Shown here piece by piece: positions 12,858 through 21,965 of a stretch of DNA of 64,000 nucleotides. The notes under the pieces were generated by a model. It saw only the letters and a list, made by a program, of their open reading frames with translations. It was not told the DNA's origin and ran no database searches. Every line of letters starts with the position of its first letter. The first letter of the stretch is position 1. The DNA comes from Demequina phytophila (GTDB lineage: Bacteria > Actinomycetota > Actinomycetes > Actinomycetales > Demequinaceae): contig NZ_BBLW01000004.1 in NCBI RefSeq assembly GCF_000971135.1, positions 124,001 through 188,000 on the forward strand, read 5' to 3'. The position numbers and the translations under genes were made by a program.

Positions 12858-12918
12858 GCGGATCCCTGAGGGATCCGCCGGTGAGGGGCGGGACGCCTGC
12901 GGCGCCCCGCCCCGTCAC
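12858..12918 (-). other. Two hairpins between ganS and ganP
   Basis: On the transcript, a hairpin of about 16 bp (12918-12881, one bulge and one mismatch) is followed by a perfect 9-bp hairpin with 3-base loop (GCGGATCCC at 12858-12866, complement 12870-12878). Such intercistronic structures commonly raise the level of the binding-protein mRNA over the permeases by partial termination or by blocking 3' decay. That role here is inference. Confidence 0.6.
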
Positions 12919-12929
12919 GGATGACCTTC

Positions 12930-14192
12930 TCAGCCCTCGAGGGACGCGGTCAGGTCGGTGATCATCTTGTCCCAGGTCTTGACCGGGTCGGCACCCTTGA
13001 TGATCTTGGCCTCGGCGGCGTTCCAGAAGTCCCACACCGAGCCCATCTCGGGGATGGAGGGCATCGGGACGCCCTGCTCGGCCGAGGCCTGGAAGCCCGC
13101 GATCGCGTCCGGGAACTGCGCCGACGAGGTGTCGACGCCCTCGAACGCGGGGAGGCGCGGGTCGGCGTCGTAGAGCGCCTGCATCGCGTCGGTGGTGGCG
13201 ATGTAGTTGGTGAGGAACTCGTTCGCGAGGAGCGCGTTCTCCGACTGCGACGACACGTAGAAGCCCTGGACGCCCACGAACGGCGCGGCGGCCTCGCCAC
13301 CGGCGCTCGGGACCGGGTTCACGGTGAAGTTGACGTCGGCGTAGTCGCCCAGCGCCCACGGGCCCGCGACGGTGTACGCGCACTTGCCCTTGTTGAACAG
13401 CGTGTTGTTGGTCGCGTAGTCGACCGTGGTCGAGAGGTGGCCCGCGCCCTTCTCGCCGTTCTCCGACAGCCAGGTCGCGAAGGCCTCGCCGGCCTCGCCG
13501 CCCATGCCGACCTCCGACGTGTACGAGCCACCCTCCTGGACGAACACGGGGGCGCCGAACGAGGTCTGGAACGGGTACATGGTGTAGCCGTCACCGGTCT
13601 CGCCGTTGACGTTGATGCAGAACGCGCGCTCCGCGCCGGACTCCTCGCCCGCGGCGATCATGTCGTCCCACGTGGCGGGCGCCTCGGTGCCGACCAGGTC
13701 GGTGTTCTGGATGAGGGCGACGGCCTCGGTGGAGTACGGCAGGCCGTAGACCTGGCCGTCGTAGGTCATCGCGTCGACGGCGACCTGCGAGAAGCTCGAG
13801 GCGCTCGCACCGAGGTCGACCGTGTTGACCACGCCGGCCTCGACGAGCGCGCCCAGCCAGTCGTGCGCGCCGATGGTGATGTCCGGGCCCTCGCCGGTGG
13901 GGACCTGGGCGAGGAAGTCCGCACGGATGTCCTCGAAGTTCTTCTGGACGAGCTCGACGGTCGCGCCGGTCTCCTCCTCGAAGGTCGCCGCGGCGGCCTC
14001 GATGGCGGGCTGGCGGTTCTCGTCCGTCCAGATCGTCAGGGTCAGGCCGGTCGCGTCGACGGCCGAGGAGGTCTCGGACGCCGCGGCCGACGGCTCGGTG
14101 CTGCTGGTCTCCTCGGTGGTGCCCGACGAGCACGCGGCGAGGAGGGCGACGGAGGTGGCCAGGACGGCGACCTTTCCGATCGTGTTACGCAT
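12930..14192 (-). CDS. ganS: Galacto-oligosaccharide-binding lipoprotein
   Basis: 420 residues. The N-terminus carries a lipoprotein signal with lipobox LLAAC (Cys about 21) and a Ser/Thr/Glu-rich linker, then a solute-binding domain of the MalE/CycB class (LTIWTDENRQPAIEAAAATFEE, IGAHDWLGALVEAG). The protein is anchored outside the membrane and delivers oligosaccharides to GanP/GanQ. GGAAGGAAC precedes the ATG. The 161-base spacer to ganA holds two hairpins, so the gene may be expressed both by read-through from ganA and from a local promoter, which I could not locate. Confidence 0.9.
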   Translation of the reverse strand: MRNTIGKVAVLATSVALLAACSSGTTEETSSTEPSAAASETSSAVDATGLTLTIWTDENRQPAIEAAAATFEEETGATVELVQKNFEDIRADFLAQVPTGEGPDITIGAHDWLGALVEAGVVNTVDLGASASSFSQVAVDAMTYDGQVYGLPYSTEAVALIQNTDLVGTEAPATWDDMIAAGEESGAERAFCINVNGETGDGYTMYPFQTSFGAPVFVQEGGSYTSEVGMGGEAGEAFATWLSENGEKGAGHLSTTVDYATNNTLFNKGKCAYTVAGPWALGDYADVNFTVNPVPSAGGEAAAPFVGVQGFYVSSQSENALLANEFLTNYIATTDAMQALYDADPRLPAFEGVDTSSAQFPDAIAGFQASAEQGVPMPSIPEMGSVWDFWNAAEAKIIKGADPVKTWDKMITDLTASLEG

Positions 14193-14268
14193 GGTTGTTC
14201 CTTCCAGAGTGGGGCCACATTGCGCGCCTCTGGCGAGATCGCGTCTCTGCGACTGTTGGCTGCCGAAT

Positions 14269-14342
14269 CACGGCTCACGGCGGGAGCCGTGGGTCCTCAG
14301 CTGTTGTCGTGGTCTGGGTTCGGGACCGGCGCAGCCCGGTCC
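14269..14342 (-). other. Two hairpins downstream of ganA
   Basis: Perfect 7-bp stem (GGACCGG 14323-14329, complement 14336-14342) begins 11 bases after the ganA stop. A perfect 8-bp stem (CACGGCTC 14269-14276, complement 14284-14291, loop 7) follows. Neither has a U-run. They could end or attenuate the ganA transcript before ganS. Confidence 0.45.
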
Positions 14343-14353
14343 GTCACCGCGGG

Positions 14354-16390
14354 TCAGACCGCTGCACCTCCGGACGTTCGCGAGGTGCGGACGACGGCGA
14401 CGCCGCCTCCCGGCACCTCGAGCTCGCCATCGGTCTCGACACCCGTGAGCAGGTCGATGCCTGCCACGGGGAGTCGAGCTGCGTCGGTGCCGTGGTTGAC
14501 GGCGACGACGAAGTCCTCAGCAGCGCCGTGCCGCGTCACGACCTCGAGGGTCTCGGGGTTGCCCGAGGCCTCGACGCCGGCGTCGGCGTAGACCGCGTCG
14601 AACACGGTCTTCAGCGCGTCCACGTCCAGGCGCGTGCCGATGTACCAGCCCACGCCCTTCCCGTGCTCGTTGCGGGTGATCGCGGGCAGGCCCGCGCCTG
14701 GCCCGGTCGCGTTCTCGGCGACCACCTCGGCGCCCGCGAGCGCGATGTGGTCCTGCCACACGTCGCTCGGGAGCTCGAGGTCCGCGCCTCCACGCGTCCA
14801 TCGGACGGCCGCCGCGTCACCCTCGCGCAGCGGCAGGAACTCCTCGACCGTGAGGCCGAGCGCGTCCCGCAGCGGGGCGACGAAGCCGCCCTCGTGCACC
14901 GCGTCGTTCTCGTCGACGATCGCGGAGAAGAAGTTGACGAGCAGCGTGCCGCCCGCCTCCACGTAGCGCGTGAGGTTCGCGGCGGACGATGCGGTGAGCA
15001 GGTAGGACGCCGGCGCCACCACGAGCTTGTAGCGGGACAGGTCCTGCTCGGGGTGCGCGAAGTCGACCGCGACGTCGTCGCGCCACAGGCGCTCGTAGAA
15101 GGTGCGCATGCGCTCGCGGAACTGGACGTCGTCGGACGGACGCCACTCGAGGTCCTGCGCCCACAGCGACTCCCAGTCGTAGAGCACCGCGACGTCGGCC
15201 TCGACCACGGAGCCCTTGACCGGGGCCAGGTCGCCCAGGTGGCCGCCGAGCTCGACCACCTCGCGCCACAGGCGCGAGCCGGTGCCGGCGTGCGGCAGCA
15301 TCGCCGAGTGGAACTTCTCCGCGCCGGAGCGGGAGGCGCGCCACTGGAAGAACATGATCGCGTCCGCGCCGCGGCCCAGGTGGGTGAGCGCGTTGCGGCG
15401 CATCTCCCCCGGGCGCTTCGCGATGTTGCGGCCCTGCCAGTTCACGGCGGAGGTGGAGTGCTCCATGAGGATCCACGGCTTGCCGCCCGCGACGGAGCGC
15501 GTGAGGTCGGCGGACAGCGCGAGGCCCACGTGCGCGTCGGGGTCGGGCGACCACAGGTAGTGGTCGTCGGACACGACGTCGACCAGCTCGGCCCACTTCC
15601 ACAGGTCGGTGTTCCACGACTGGTGGGCCATGAAGTTGGTGGTGATGGGCTGCGAGGCGCGTGCGCGGATCGCGTCGCGCTCGATCACGAAGCACTCGCG
15701 CAGCTGGTCGTCGGTGAACCGCGCCCAGTCGAGCTTCATCGCGGGGTTCGCGATGGTGGGCGTCGCGGCCGGGGCGACCACGTGCTCCCAGTCGTCGTAG
15801 CGCTGCCCCCAGAACGCGGTGCCCCAGGCGGCGTTGAGCCCCTCGAGGGTGCCGTAGCGGGACTGCAGCCAGCGGCGCCAGGACGCGACGGCGCGCGGGC
15901 CGAAGTCCTCGGCGACGGGGACGCCGTACTCGTTGTGGACGTGCCACATCACCACGGCCGGGTGCGAGCCGTAGCGCTGCGCGAGCTCGCCCGCCATGCG
16001 TGCGATCGCCTCGCGGTACTCGGGTGCGGCGTGCGAGGCCATGCCGCGCGAGCCGAAGCCCATCACGGTGCCGTTCTTGTCCGTGACGCGCGCCTCGGGG
16101 TACTGGTGGAAGAACCAGGCGGGCGGCGACACCGACGGGGTGCCGAGGTCCGCGGCGATGCCGTTCGCGTGAAGCAGGTCGAGGAGGTCGTCCATCCACG
16201 CGAAGTCGTAGAGGCCCTCCTTGGGCTCGAGCATCGCCCAGGAGAAGATGCCGACGGACACGAGCGTGACGCCGGACTCGCGCATCAGGCGCACGTCCTC
16301 GTCCCACGTCTCGCGCGGCCACTGCTCGGGGTTGTAGTCGCCTCCGTAGGCGAGACCCTCGACGCTGGGCCAGCTGGCTGCTGCCGTCAT
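14354..16390 (-). CDS. ganA: Beta-galactosidase (GH42)
   Basis: 678 residues, cytoplasmic (no signal peptide), the usual GH42 size with a TIM barrel, a trimerisation domain and a small C-terminal beta domain. Acid/base E154 lies in HVHNEYG, nucleophile E310 in LMEHSTS. The start YGGDYNPEQWP is the family's hallmark. It should release galactose from the galacto-oligosaccharides imported by GanSPQ. ATG 16390 has GGAGGAG at good spacing, but that site is paired in a hairpin. It is first in the gan gene run, downstream of a promoter with a LacI-type operator. One GGACGATGCG copy lies inside. Confidence 0.93.
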   Translation of the reverse strand: MTAAASWPSVEGLAYGGDYNPEQWPRETWDEDVRLMRESGVTLVSVGIFSWAMLEPKEGLYDFAWMDDLLDLLHANGIAADLGTPSVSPPAWFFHQYPEARVTDKNGTVMGFGSRGMASHAAPEYREAIARMAGELAQRYGSHPAVVMWHVHNEYGVPVAEDFGPRAVASWRRWLQSRYGTLEGLNAAWGTAFWGQRYDDWEHVVAPAATPTIANPAMKLDWARFTDDQLRECFVIERDAIRARASQPITTNFMAHQSWNTDLWKWAELVDVVSDDHYLWSPDPDAHVGLALSADLTRSVAGGKPWILMEHSTSAVNWQGRNIAKRPGEMRRNALTHLGRGADAIMFFQWRASRSGAEKFHSAMLPHAGTGSRLWREVVELGGHLGDLAPVKGSVVEADVAVLYDWESLWAQDLEWRPSDDVQFRERMRTFYERLWRDDVAVDFAHPEQDLSRYKLVVAPASYLLTASSAANLTRYVEAGGTLLVNFFSAIVDENDAVHEGGFVAPLRDALGLTVEEFLPLREGDAAAVRWTRGGADLELPSDVWQDHIALAGAEVVAENATGPGAGLPAITRNEHGKGVGWYIGTRLDVDALKTVFDAVYADAGVEASGNPETLEVVTRHGAAEDFVVAVNHGTDAARLPVAGIDLLTGVETDGELEVPGGGVAVVRTSRTSGGAAV

Positions 16391-16394
16391 GACA

Positions 16395-16415
16395 CTCCTC
16401 CGGCCCCCGGAGGAG
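16395..16415 (-). promoter_or_regulatory. Hairpin covering the ganA ribosome-binding site
   Basis: Perfect 9-bp stem with a 3-base loop (16395-16403 and 16407-16415). The 3' arm on the transcript is CCGGAGGAG, i.e. the Shine-Dalgarno sequence itself, ending 4 bases before the ATG. Folded, it would hide the ribosome site. Confidence 0.6.
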
Positions 16416-16452
16416 CCTTGCAAAACTGCGGCGGACCACGATGGCCGCCCGT

Positions 16453-16498
16453 ACTGGGACCGTTCACAGTTGTACCCCGGCGAGGAGCACATCTCCAA
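16453..16498 (-). promoter_or_regulatory. ganA promoter with LacI-type operator
   Basis: Minus strand: TTGGAG (16498-16493), 18-base spacer, TACAAC (16474-16469). The operator ACTGTGAACGGTCCCAGT (16470-16453) begins at the end of the -10 box and covers the expected start site, the classic repression position. The operator matches those upstream of ganB. Confidence 0.6.
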
Positions 16499-16544
16499 AT
16501 CGACCCGCGCGACGTCCCCCGCACAGCAGACGTCGTTATCGAAC

Positions 16545-16558
16545 TGTGACCGCGCACA
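16545..16558. promoter_or_regulatory. Possible auxiliary gan operator
   Basis: TGTGACCGCGCACA is a diverged relative of the gan operator with TGTG/CACA ends around CG, 75-92 bp upstream of the ganA operator. The 325-bp spacer between ganA and glgE (16391-16715) otherwise holds the ganA promoter and hairpin and the glgE promoter; no gene is seen in it. Confidence 0.4.
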
Positions 16559-16703
16559 ACCTCCCTTGGATGCAAGCGGTTACATCGACCGCGAGACACA
16601 CCATACATCGTCTCGACCGGGACGCAAGAATCCGGCGGTCCCGGGTGGGCGCGGTCCGCGGCGCGCGGTACCCCGCCTGGTGCGCGACACCCCTCTTTAC
16701 GAG

Positions 16704-16715
16704 TAGGTTCGGGAC
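16704..16715 (+). promoter_or_regulatory. Leaderless promoter of glgE
   Basis: TAGGTT (16704-16709), six bases, then the ATG at 16716. No Shine-Dalgarno sequence. Start codon and transcription start would coincide. Confidence 0.55.
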
Positions 16716-18716
16716 ATGGCCCGCTCCCCTGAGACGTCCATCGGTCGCATCCCCGTCGTGGGGGTGGAGCCCTCGCTCGAGGAGGGCCGGTGGCCGGCCC
16801 GCGCGGTCGTGGGCGAGGCGGTCCCCATCACGGCCACCATCTTCCGCGAGGGTCACGACGCCGAGGGCGCCACCGTGGTCATCACCCGGCCGGACGGCCG
16901 CCACGAGCGCCTGCCGATGCCTCTCGACGACTGGGGCAACAGCCACTACCGGGCGGCCTTCATCCCCCGCCACGAGGGCCTCCATCACTTCCGCGTCGAG
17001 GCCTGGTCCAACCCCTTCGCCACGTGGCTCCACGCCGCGGAGGTCAAGATCCACGCGGGCGTCGACGTCCAGCTCATGCTCGACGAGGGCGTCGCCGTCC
17101 TCACCCGCGCGCTCACCGAGGTGCGGCACACGCCCGCCCGCAAGGCGCTGCTCGAGTCCGCGATCGCTTCCCTGCGCGACGGGGCCCTGGCCCCCGAGGC
17201 CCGCCTCGCCCCCGCATCGTCCCCCGAGCTCAAGGCGGCCCTCACCGCGGCGCCGCTGCGCGACGACGTGAGCTCCTCCCGCGAGTACCCGCTGCTCATC
17301 CAGCGCGAGAAGGCGCTGGTATCCGCGTGGTACGAGATCTTCCCGCGGTCCGAGGGCGCGCGCTTCAGCAAGCGCACGGGCGAGTGGCACTCCGGCACCT
17401 TCGCGACGGCGGCCAAGCGCCTGCCCGCGATCGCGGACATGGGCTTCGACGTGGTCTACCTCACGCCCATCCACCCGATCGGCCTCACGCACCGCAAGGG
17501 CCGCAACAACTCGCTCAAGGCGGAGCCGGGCGACCCGGGCAGCCCGTACGCGATCGGCGCGGCGGAGGGCGGGCACGACGCGATCCACCCGGACCTGGGG
17601 ACGATGCGATCGTTCCGGGCCTTCGTCAAGGCGGCACGGGGGCTGGGGATGGAGGTGGCGCTCGACGTGGCGCTCCAGTGCTCCCCCGACCACCCGTGGG
17701 TGACGGAGCACCCCGAGTGGTTCACGCAGCGGCTCGACGGCACCATCGCGTACGCGGAGAACCCTCCCAAGAAGTACCAGGACATCTACCCGCTGAACTT
17801 CGACAACGACCCCGAGGGCATCTACCACGCGATCCGCGACATGCTCCAGGTGTGGATCGACGCGGGCGTCACGCTGTTCCGCGTCGACAACCCGCACACC
17901 AAGCCGCTGACCTTCTGGGAGCGGCTGCTGCGGGACATCGCGGAGCGCCACCCCGAGGTGATCTTCCTGTCCGAGGCCTTCACCCGGCCCGCGATGATGC
18001 ACACGCTCGCGAAGATCGGCTTCCACCAGAGCTACACGTACTTCACGTGGCGCCAGAACGCCGAGGAGATGGGCGAGTACCTCGAGGAGGTCTCGGGCGA
18101 CTCGTCGTTCTACATGCGCCCCAACTTCTGGCCCACGACGCACGACATCCTCACCCCGGACATGCAGCACGGCGGGCCCGCGCTGTACCGGATGCGCGCC
18201 GCGCTCGCCGCGACGGGCGCCCCGTCGTACGGCATCTACACGGGCTACGAGTTCGTGGAGAACGTGCCCCGGCCGGGCGTCGAGGAGCAGATCGACAACG
18301 AGAAGTACGAGTTCAAGGCGCGCGACTGGTCGGACGCCGACAGGTACGGCATCACGAGCCTGCTCACCACGCTCAACGCGACCCGCGCCAAGCACCCCGC
18401 GCTGCGGCGGCTGCGCGGCCTCCGCGTCCACCCCACCACCAACCCCGAGCTGCTGTGCTTCTCGCGCCACGTGCCGGCGGCGGAGTCGCCCACGGGCAGG
18501 GCGGACACCGTGATCGTGGTCGCGAGCTTCGACCCGCATCACGTGCAGTCCGGAGTGGTGACGCTCGACCTCGCCGCGATCGGCCTCGCCGACGACGCAC
18601 GGCTCCTGGTCGACGACGTCGTGGGCGGCGCCACCTACACGTGGGGCAGGGACTTCTACGTCCGGCTCGACCCGGCCGTCTCGCTGATCCACGTCGCCGT
18701 GGTGAGGCCCGCATGA
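16716..18716 (+). CDS. glgE: Alpha-1,4-glucan:maltose-1-phosphate maltosyltransferase
   Basis: 666 residues, as in actinobacterial GlgE. The N-terminal domain ([17 protein letters not shown], about 28-44) and the GH13 barrel are both typical. Signature regions: [22 protein letters not shown] with nucleophile D391, and FLSEAFTRP with acid/base E420. It transfers maltosyl units from maltose-1-phosphate to linear alpha-glucan in the cytoplasm. TreS and the maltokinase that supply maltose-1-phosphate are not in the window. The stop codon overlaps the start of a 16-codon ORF (ATGA), which leads straight into glgB. Two copies of the GGACGATGCG word lie in the gene. Confidence 0.95.
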   Translation: MARSPETSIGRIPVVGVEPSLEEGRWPARAVVGEAVPITATIFREGHDAEGATVVITRPDGRHERLPMPLDDWGNSHYRAAFIPRHEGLHHFRVEAWSNPFATWLHAAEVKIHAGVDVQLMLDEGVAVLTRALTEVRHTPARKALLESAIASLRDGALAPEARLAPASSPELKAALTAAPLRDDVSSSREYPLLIQREKALVSAWYEIFPRSEGARFSKRTGEWHSGTFATAAKRLPAIADMGFDVVYLTPIHPIGLTHRKGRNNSLKAEPGDPGSPYAIGAAEGGHDAIHPDLGTMRSFRAFVKAARGLGMEVALDVALQCSPDHPWVTEHPEWFTQRLDGTIAYAENPPKKYQDIYPLNFDNDPEGIYHAIRDMLQVWIDAGVTLFRVDNPHTKPLTFWERLLRDIAERHPEVIFLSEAFTRPAMMHTLAKIGFHQSYTYFTWRQNAEEMGEYLEEVSGDSSFYMRPNFWPTTHDILTPDMQHGGPALYRMRAALAATGAPSYGIYTGYEFVENVPRPGVEEQIDNEKYEFKARDWSDADRYGITSLLTTLNATRAKHPALRRLRGLRVHPTTNPELLCFSRHVPAAESPTGRADTVIVVASFDPHHVQSGVVTLDLAAIGLADDARLLVDDVVGGATYTWGRDFYVRLDPAVSLIHVAVVRPA

Positions 18717-18763
18717 CGTCCATCTCCGCCCGCCGCCAGGCTCACCTCGAGGGAAGGTCCTGA
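18713..18763 (+). CDS. 16-codon coupling ORF between glgE and glgB
   Basis: Starts ATG inside the glgE stop (ATGA, 18713-18716) and its TGA overlaps the glgB ATG as TGATG (18761-18765). It encodes [16 protein letters not shown]. The GGGAAGG that serves as ribosome site for glgB lies inside it. Ribosomes ending glgE could restart here and then at glgB, giving continuous translational coupling. Whether the peptide itself has a function is unknown; chance is possible because the frame is short. Confidence 0.5.
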   Translation: MTSISARRQAHLEGRS

Positions 18764-20928
18764 TGCCCCGCCGATTCGATCCCGCCGTGCTCGCCGACAT
18801 CGCCCGCGGCACGCACCACGATCCCCATGCGGTGCTGGGCCCGCACCCCGAGGACGGGGTGGTGGTGATCCGTGCGCTCCGCCCGCTCGCGGACGCCGTC
18901 GAGATCGAGACCCTGGAGGGGCGCTTCCCCGCGGAGCACACGCACCACGGCGTGTGGCTCGCGGAGCTTCCCGGCACCGAGATCCCCGACTACCGCGTGC
19001 ACGCCACCTACGGCGACTCGACCACCGTGACCGACGACCCGTACCGGTTCCTGCCGCTGCTGGGCGAGCTCGACCTCCACCTCATCCGCGAGGGCCGCCA
19101 CGAGCGCCTGTGGACCGTGCTGGGCGCGAACGTCAAGCGTCTCGACTCGGTGCTCGGCGAGGTCGTGGGCACCGACTTCGCGGTGTGGGCGCCCAACGCC
19201 CGTGCCGTGCGGGTGGTCGGCGACTTCAACCACTGGCAGGGCGCGGCCCACGCCATGCGCACGCTCGGCGCCTCGGGCATCTGGGAGCTGTTCATCCCGG
19301 GCGTCGCCGCGGGCACCGCGTACAAGTTCGAGATCCTCGACAAGAACGGCCACTGGCGCCAGAAGGCGGACCCGATGGCGCGCCGCACGGAGCTGCCGCC
19401 CGCGACGGCCTCGGTGGTCGAGGAGTCGTCCTACGACTGGGGCGACGGCGACTGGCTGGCCCACCGCGCATCGTCCCAGCCTCACCGCAGCGCCATGAGC
19501 GTGTACGAGGTCCACCTGGGCTCGTGGCGCCAGGGGCTCGGCTACGTCGAGCTCGCGCAGCAGCTCACGGAGTACGTGTCGGAGCTGGGCTTCACGCACG
19601 TGGAGTTCCTGCCGGTGATGGAGCACCCGTTCGGCGGGTCGTGGGGCTACCAGGTGTCGGGCTACTACGCCCCGACCGCGCGGTTCGGCTCCCCCGACGA
19701 GCTGAGGTACCTCATCGACACGCTTCACCAGGCCGGGATCGGCGTCCTCCTCGACTGGGTGCCCGGCCACTTCCCCAAGGACGAGTGGGCGCTGGGCCGC
19801 TTCGACGGCACCCCGCTGTACGAGCACCCGGACCCGCTGCGCGGCGAGCAGCCCGACTGGGGCACGTTCATCTTCGACTTCGGCCGCGCGGAGGTGCGCA
19901 ACTTCCTGGTCGCGAACGCCGTCTACTGGCTGCAGGAGTTCCACGCGGACGGCCTGCGCGTCGACGCCGTCGCGTCGATGCTCTACCTCGACTACTCGCG
20001 CGAGGCCGGCCAGTGGCGCCCCAACGTCCACGGCGGCCGCGAGAACCTCGACGCGATCGCGTTCCTCCAGGAGGCCAACGCCACCGCGTACCGCAACGCG
20101 CCCGGCATCGTGATGATCGCCGAGGAGTCCACCGCGTGGCCGGGCGTGACCGCGCCCACCAGCGGCGGCGGCCTGGGCTTCGGGCTCAAGTGGAACATGG
20201 GCTGGATGAACGACACGCTGCGCTACATGGGCGAGGAGCCCGTGCACCGCTCGTACCACCACCACACCGTGACGTTCTCGCTGATGTACGCGTTCTCGGA
20301 GCACTACATGCTGCCGCTGTCGCACGACGAGGTGGTGCACGGCAAGGGTTCGCTGGTGGACCGCTTCCCCGGCGACCACTGGCAGAAGATGGCGCAGCTA
20401 CGCGCGCTGCTGGCCTACCAGTGGACACACCCGGGCAAGACGCTGCTGTTCATGGGCTGCGAGTTCGGCCAGTACGCCGAGTGGTCGGAGGGCCGGTCGC
20501 TCGACTGGTGGCACCTCGAGGACCGCCTGCACGACGGCGTGCGCCGCATGCTCGGCGACCTCAACCGCCTCTACCGCGACACGCCGCCGCTGTTCGAGCG
20601 CGACTCCGACCCGGCCGGCTTCCGGTGGATCGATGCCGACGACACGCGCCGCAACACGCTCGCCTTCCTGAGGATGGACGATGCGGGGCGTCCCGTCGCG
20701 GTCGTCGTGAACTTCGCGGGCGTCCCCCACGAGAGGTATGCGCTGCCGCTGCCCGAGGCGGGCGGCTGGGACGAGGTGTTCAACACCGACTCCGAGGTCT
20801 ACGGCGGCTCCGGCGTGGGCAACCTGGGCCACGTGGTCGCGGCGGAGAGGGCGATGCACGGCTTCCCCGCCGTCGCGGAGATCCGCGTCCCGCCCATGGG
20901 AGCGGTGATCCTGCGCCCGTCTGCGTAG
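18763..20928 (+). CDS. glgB: 1,4-alpha-glucan branching enzyme
   Basis: 721 residues, with an N-terminal carbohydrate-binding pair (DPHAVLGPH near residue 20, CBM48 about 120-220), the GH13 barrel and a beta C-domain. Catalytic residues: nucleophile D401 in [15 protein letters not shown]454 in MIAEEST and D522 in SHDEVVHGK. It adds alpha-1,6 branches to glucan made by GlgE. The ATG is coupled to the preceding 16-codon ORF. It ends in front of a large inverted repeat shared with the convergent ybbN-like gene. Confidence 0.95.
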   Translation: MPRRFDPAVLADIARGTHHDPHAVLGPHPEDGVVVIRALRPLADAVEIETLEGRFPAEHTHHGVWLAELPGTEIPDYRVHATYGDSTTVTDDPYRFLPLLGELDLHLIREGRHERLWTVLGANVKRLDSVLGEVVGTDFAVWAPNARAVRVVGDFNHWQGAAHAMRTLGASGIWELFIPGVAAGTAYKFEILDKNGHWRQKADPMARRTELPPATASVVEESSYDWGDGDWLAHRASSQPHRSAMSVYEVHLGSWRQGLGYVELAQQLTEYVSELGFTHVEFLPVMEHPFGGSWGYQVSGYYAPTARFGSPDELRYLIDTLHQAGIGVLLDWVPGHFPKDEWALGRFDGTPLYEHPDPLRGEQPDWGTFIFDFGRAEVRNFLVANAVYWLQEFHADGLRVDAVASMLYLDYSREAGQWRPNVHGGRENLDAIAFLQEANATAYRNAPGIVMIAEESTAWPGVTAPTSGGGLGFGLKWNMGWMNDTLRYMGEEPVHRSYHHHTVTFSLMYAFSEHYMLPLSHDEVVHGKGSLVDRFPGDHWQKMAQLRALLAYQWTHPGKTLLFMGCEFGQYAEWSEGRSLDWWHLEDRLHDGVRRMLGDLNRLYRDTPPLFERDSDPAGFRWIDADDTRRNTLAFLRMDDAGRPVAVVVNFAGVPHERYALPLPEAGGWDEVFNTDSEVYGGSGVGNLGHVVAAERAMHGFPAVAEIRVPPMGAVILRPSA

Positions 20929-20950
20929 CCGGCCCGGCCGCCCGTGCGGC

Positions 20951-21047
20951 TCTCCACACAAGAGATGCAACTCTGCACACTCCACCAGGGGCGATGTGTG
21001 CAGAGTTGCATCGTGTGACCGCTCACCAGGCGCTGGGTGTGTGGAGA
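20951..21047. terminator. Nested inverted repeats between convergent glgB and ybbN-like gene
   Basis: A perfect 17-bp inverted repeat (GATGCAACTCTGCACAC 20964-20980; complement 20996-21012) around a 15-base spacer, flanked by a perfect 10-bp outer pair (TCTCCACACA 20951-20960; complement 21038-21047). Convergent position suggests a two-way terminator. It lacks U-runs and looks unlike the other terminators here, so it may be a repeated element of the genome. Confidence 0.65.
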
Positions 21048-21064
21048 GGCGCCCGCGGGAGGGA

Positions 21065-21943
21065 TCAGTACAGCGCCGAGGCCAGCGCCTGACGCGCGCG
21101 CAGCACGCGCGGATCCGCGGGGTCGACCACCTCGAGCAGCTCGAGCAGGCGCGCGCGCACGCGATCCCGCTCGTCGCCCGCGGTCGCGCGCACCAGCTCG
21201 ATCAGCCGGCCGAACGCATCGTCCAGCTGCCCGCCCAGCACGTCCATGTCCGCGACCGCGAGCTGCGCGTCGACGTCGGCGGGGGCGTCGGCCGCGGCGC
21301 GGCGCACGGCCGCGAGGTCCGCCGTCCGCGAGCGCGCCATGAGGCGCACCTGCGCGCGGCCGGCGCGCGCCTCGTGGTCCTTGGGGTTCTCGCGCAGCGC
21401 CTGGTCGAACGCCGCCTCGGCAGCGTCGAGGTCGCCTCGGTCGATCGCGTCATGCGCCGCCTGGTGCAGGGGAGGCAGCGGCGGCTCGGGGGCCTCCTCG
21501 CCCGCACCGGCGGGCGCCAGGCCCTCGGCCGCGCCCATCTGCCGTGCGGCCTCGACCACCTGTCCCATCACCTCGACGATCTGCTCGCGCGACGCGGCGC
21601 CCTGGAACAGCGGGGCGGGGCGGCCGCCGATGAGCGCCACCGCTGCGGGCACCGCGCGGATCTGGAACGCCTGCGCGATCGCGGGCTGCGCATCGACGTC
21701 GCACGCGGCCGCGTTGACGCCCGCGGACGCCGCGACCTCCTCGATGGTGCGCGCGAGCTCCTCGCTCTGCGGCGACGCCGCGGAGACGAACGCGATCACC
21801 ACGGGCCGCTGCATCGACTGCTGCGCGAGCTCCTGGAACGCGGCCTCGTCGATGGTGGCGAGCCCGGACTCGGCGCGGCGGGACCGCGCGGCGAGCGCGC
21901 CCAGGTCCACGGCGCCGCGGAGGGCTGCGGGGGTGTCGGTCAT
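21065..21943 (-). CDS. Thioredoxin-fold/TPR co-chaperone-like protein (CnoX/YbbN type)
   Basis: 292 residues: a thioredoxin fold (about 30-130, PVVIAFVSAASPQSEELARTI then IRAVPAAVALIGG with the cis-proline) followed by tetratricopeptide-type helices (about 160-290). The redox CxxC is replaced by SPQS, so it cannot act as a disulfide oxidoreductase. The E. coli relative CnoX/YbbN holds unfolded proteins for chaperones. GAGGAG precedes the ATG. It is followed upstream (minus strand) by a lipoprotein and a membrane protein. Function by family only. Confidence 0.85.
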   Translation of the reverse strand: MTDTPAALRGAVDLGALAARSRRAESGLATIDEAAFQELAQQSMQRPVVIAFVSAASPQSEELARTIEEVAASAGVNAAACDVDAQPAIAQAFQIRAVPAAVALIGGRPAPLFQGAASREQIVEVMGQVVEAARQMGAAEGLAPAGAGEEAPEPPLPPLHQAAHDAIDRGDLDAAEAAFDQALRENPKDHEARAGRAQVRLMARSRTADLAAVRRAAADAPADVDAQLAVADMDVLGGQLDDAFGRLIELVRATAGDERDRVRARLLELLEVVDPADPRVLRARQALASALY

Positions 21944-21965
21944 GAGTCTCCTCGTCTCGCCGCGG

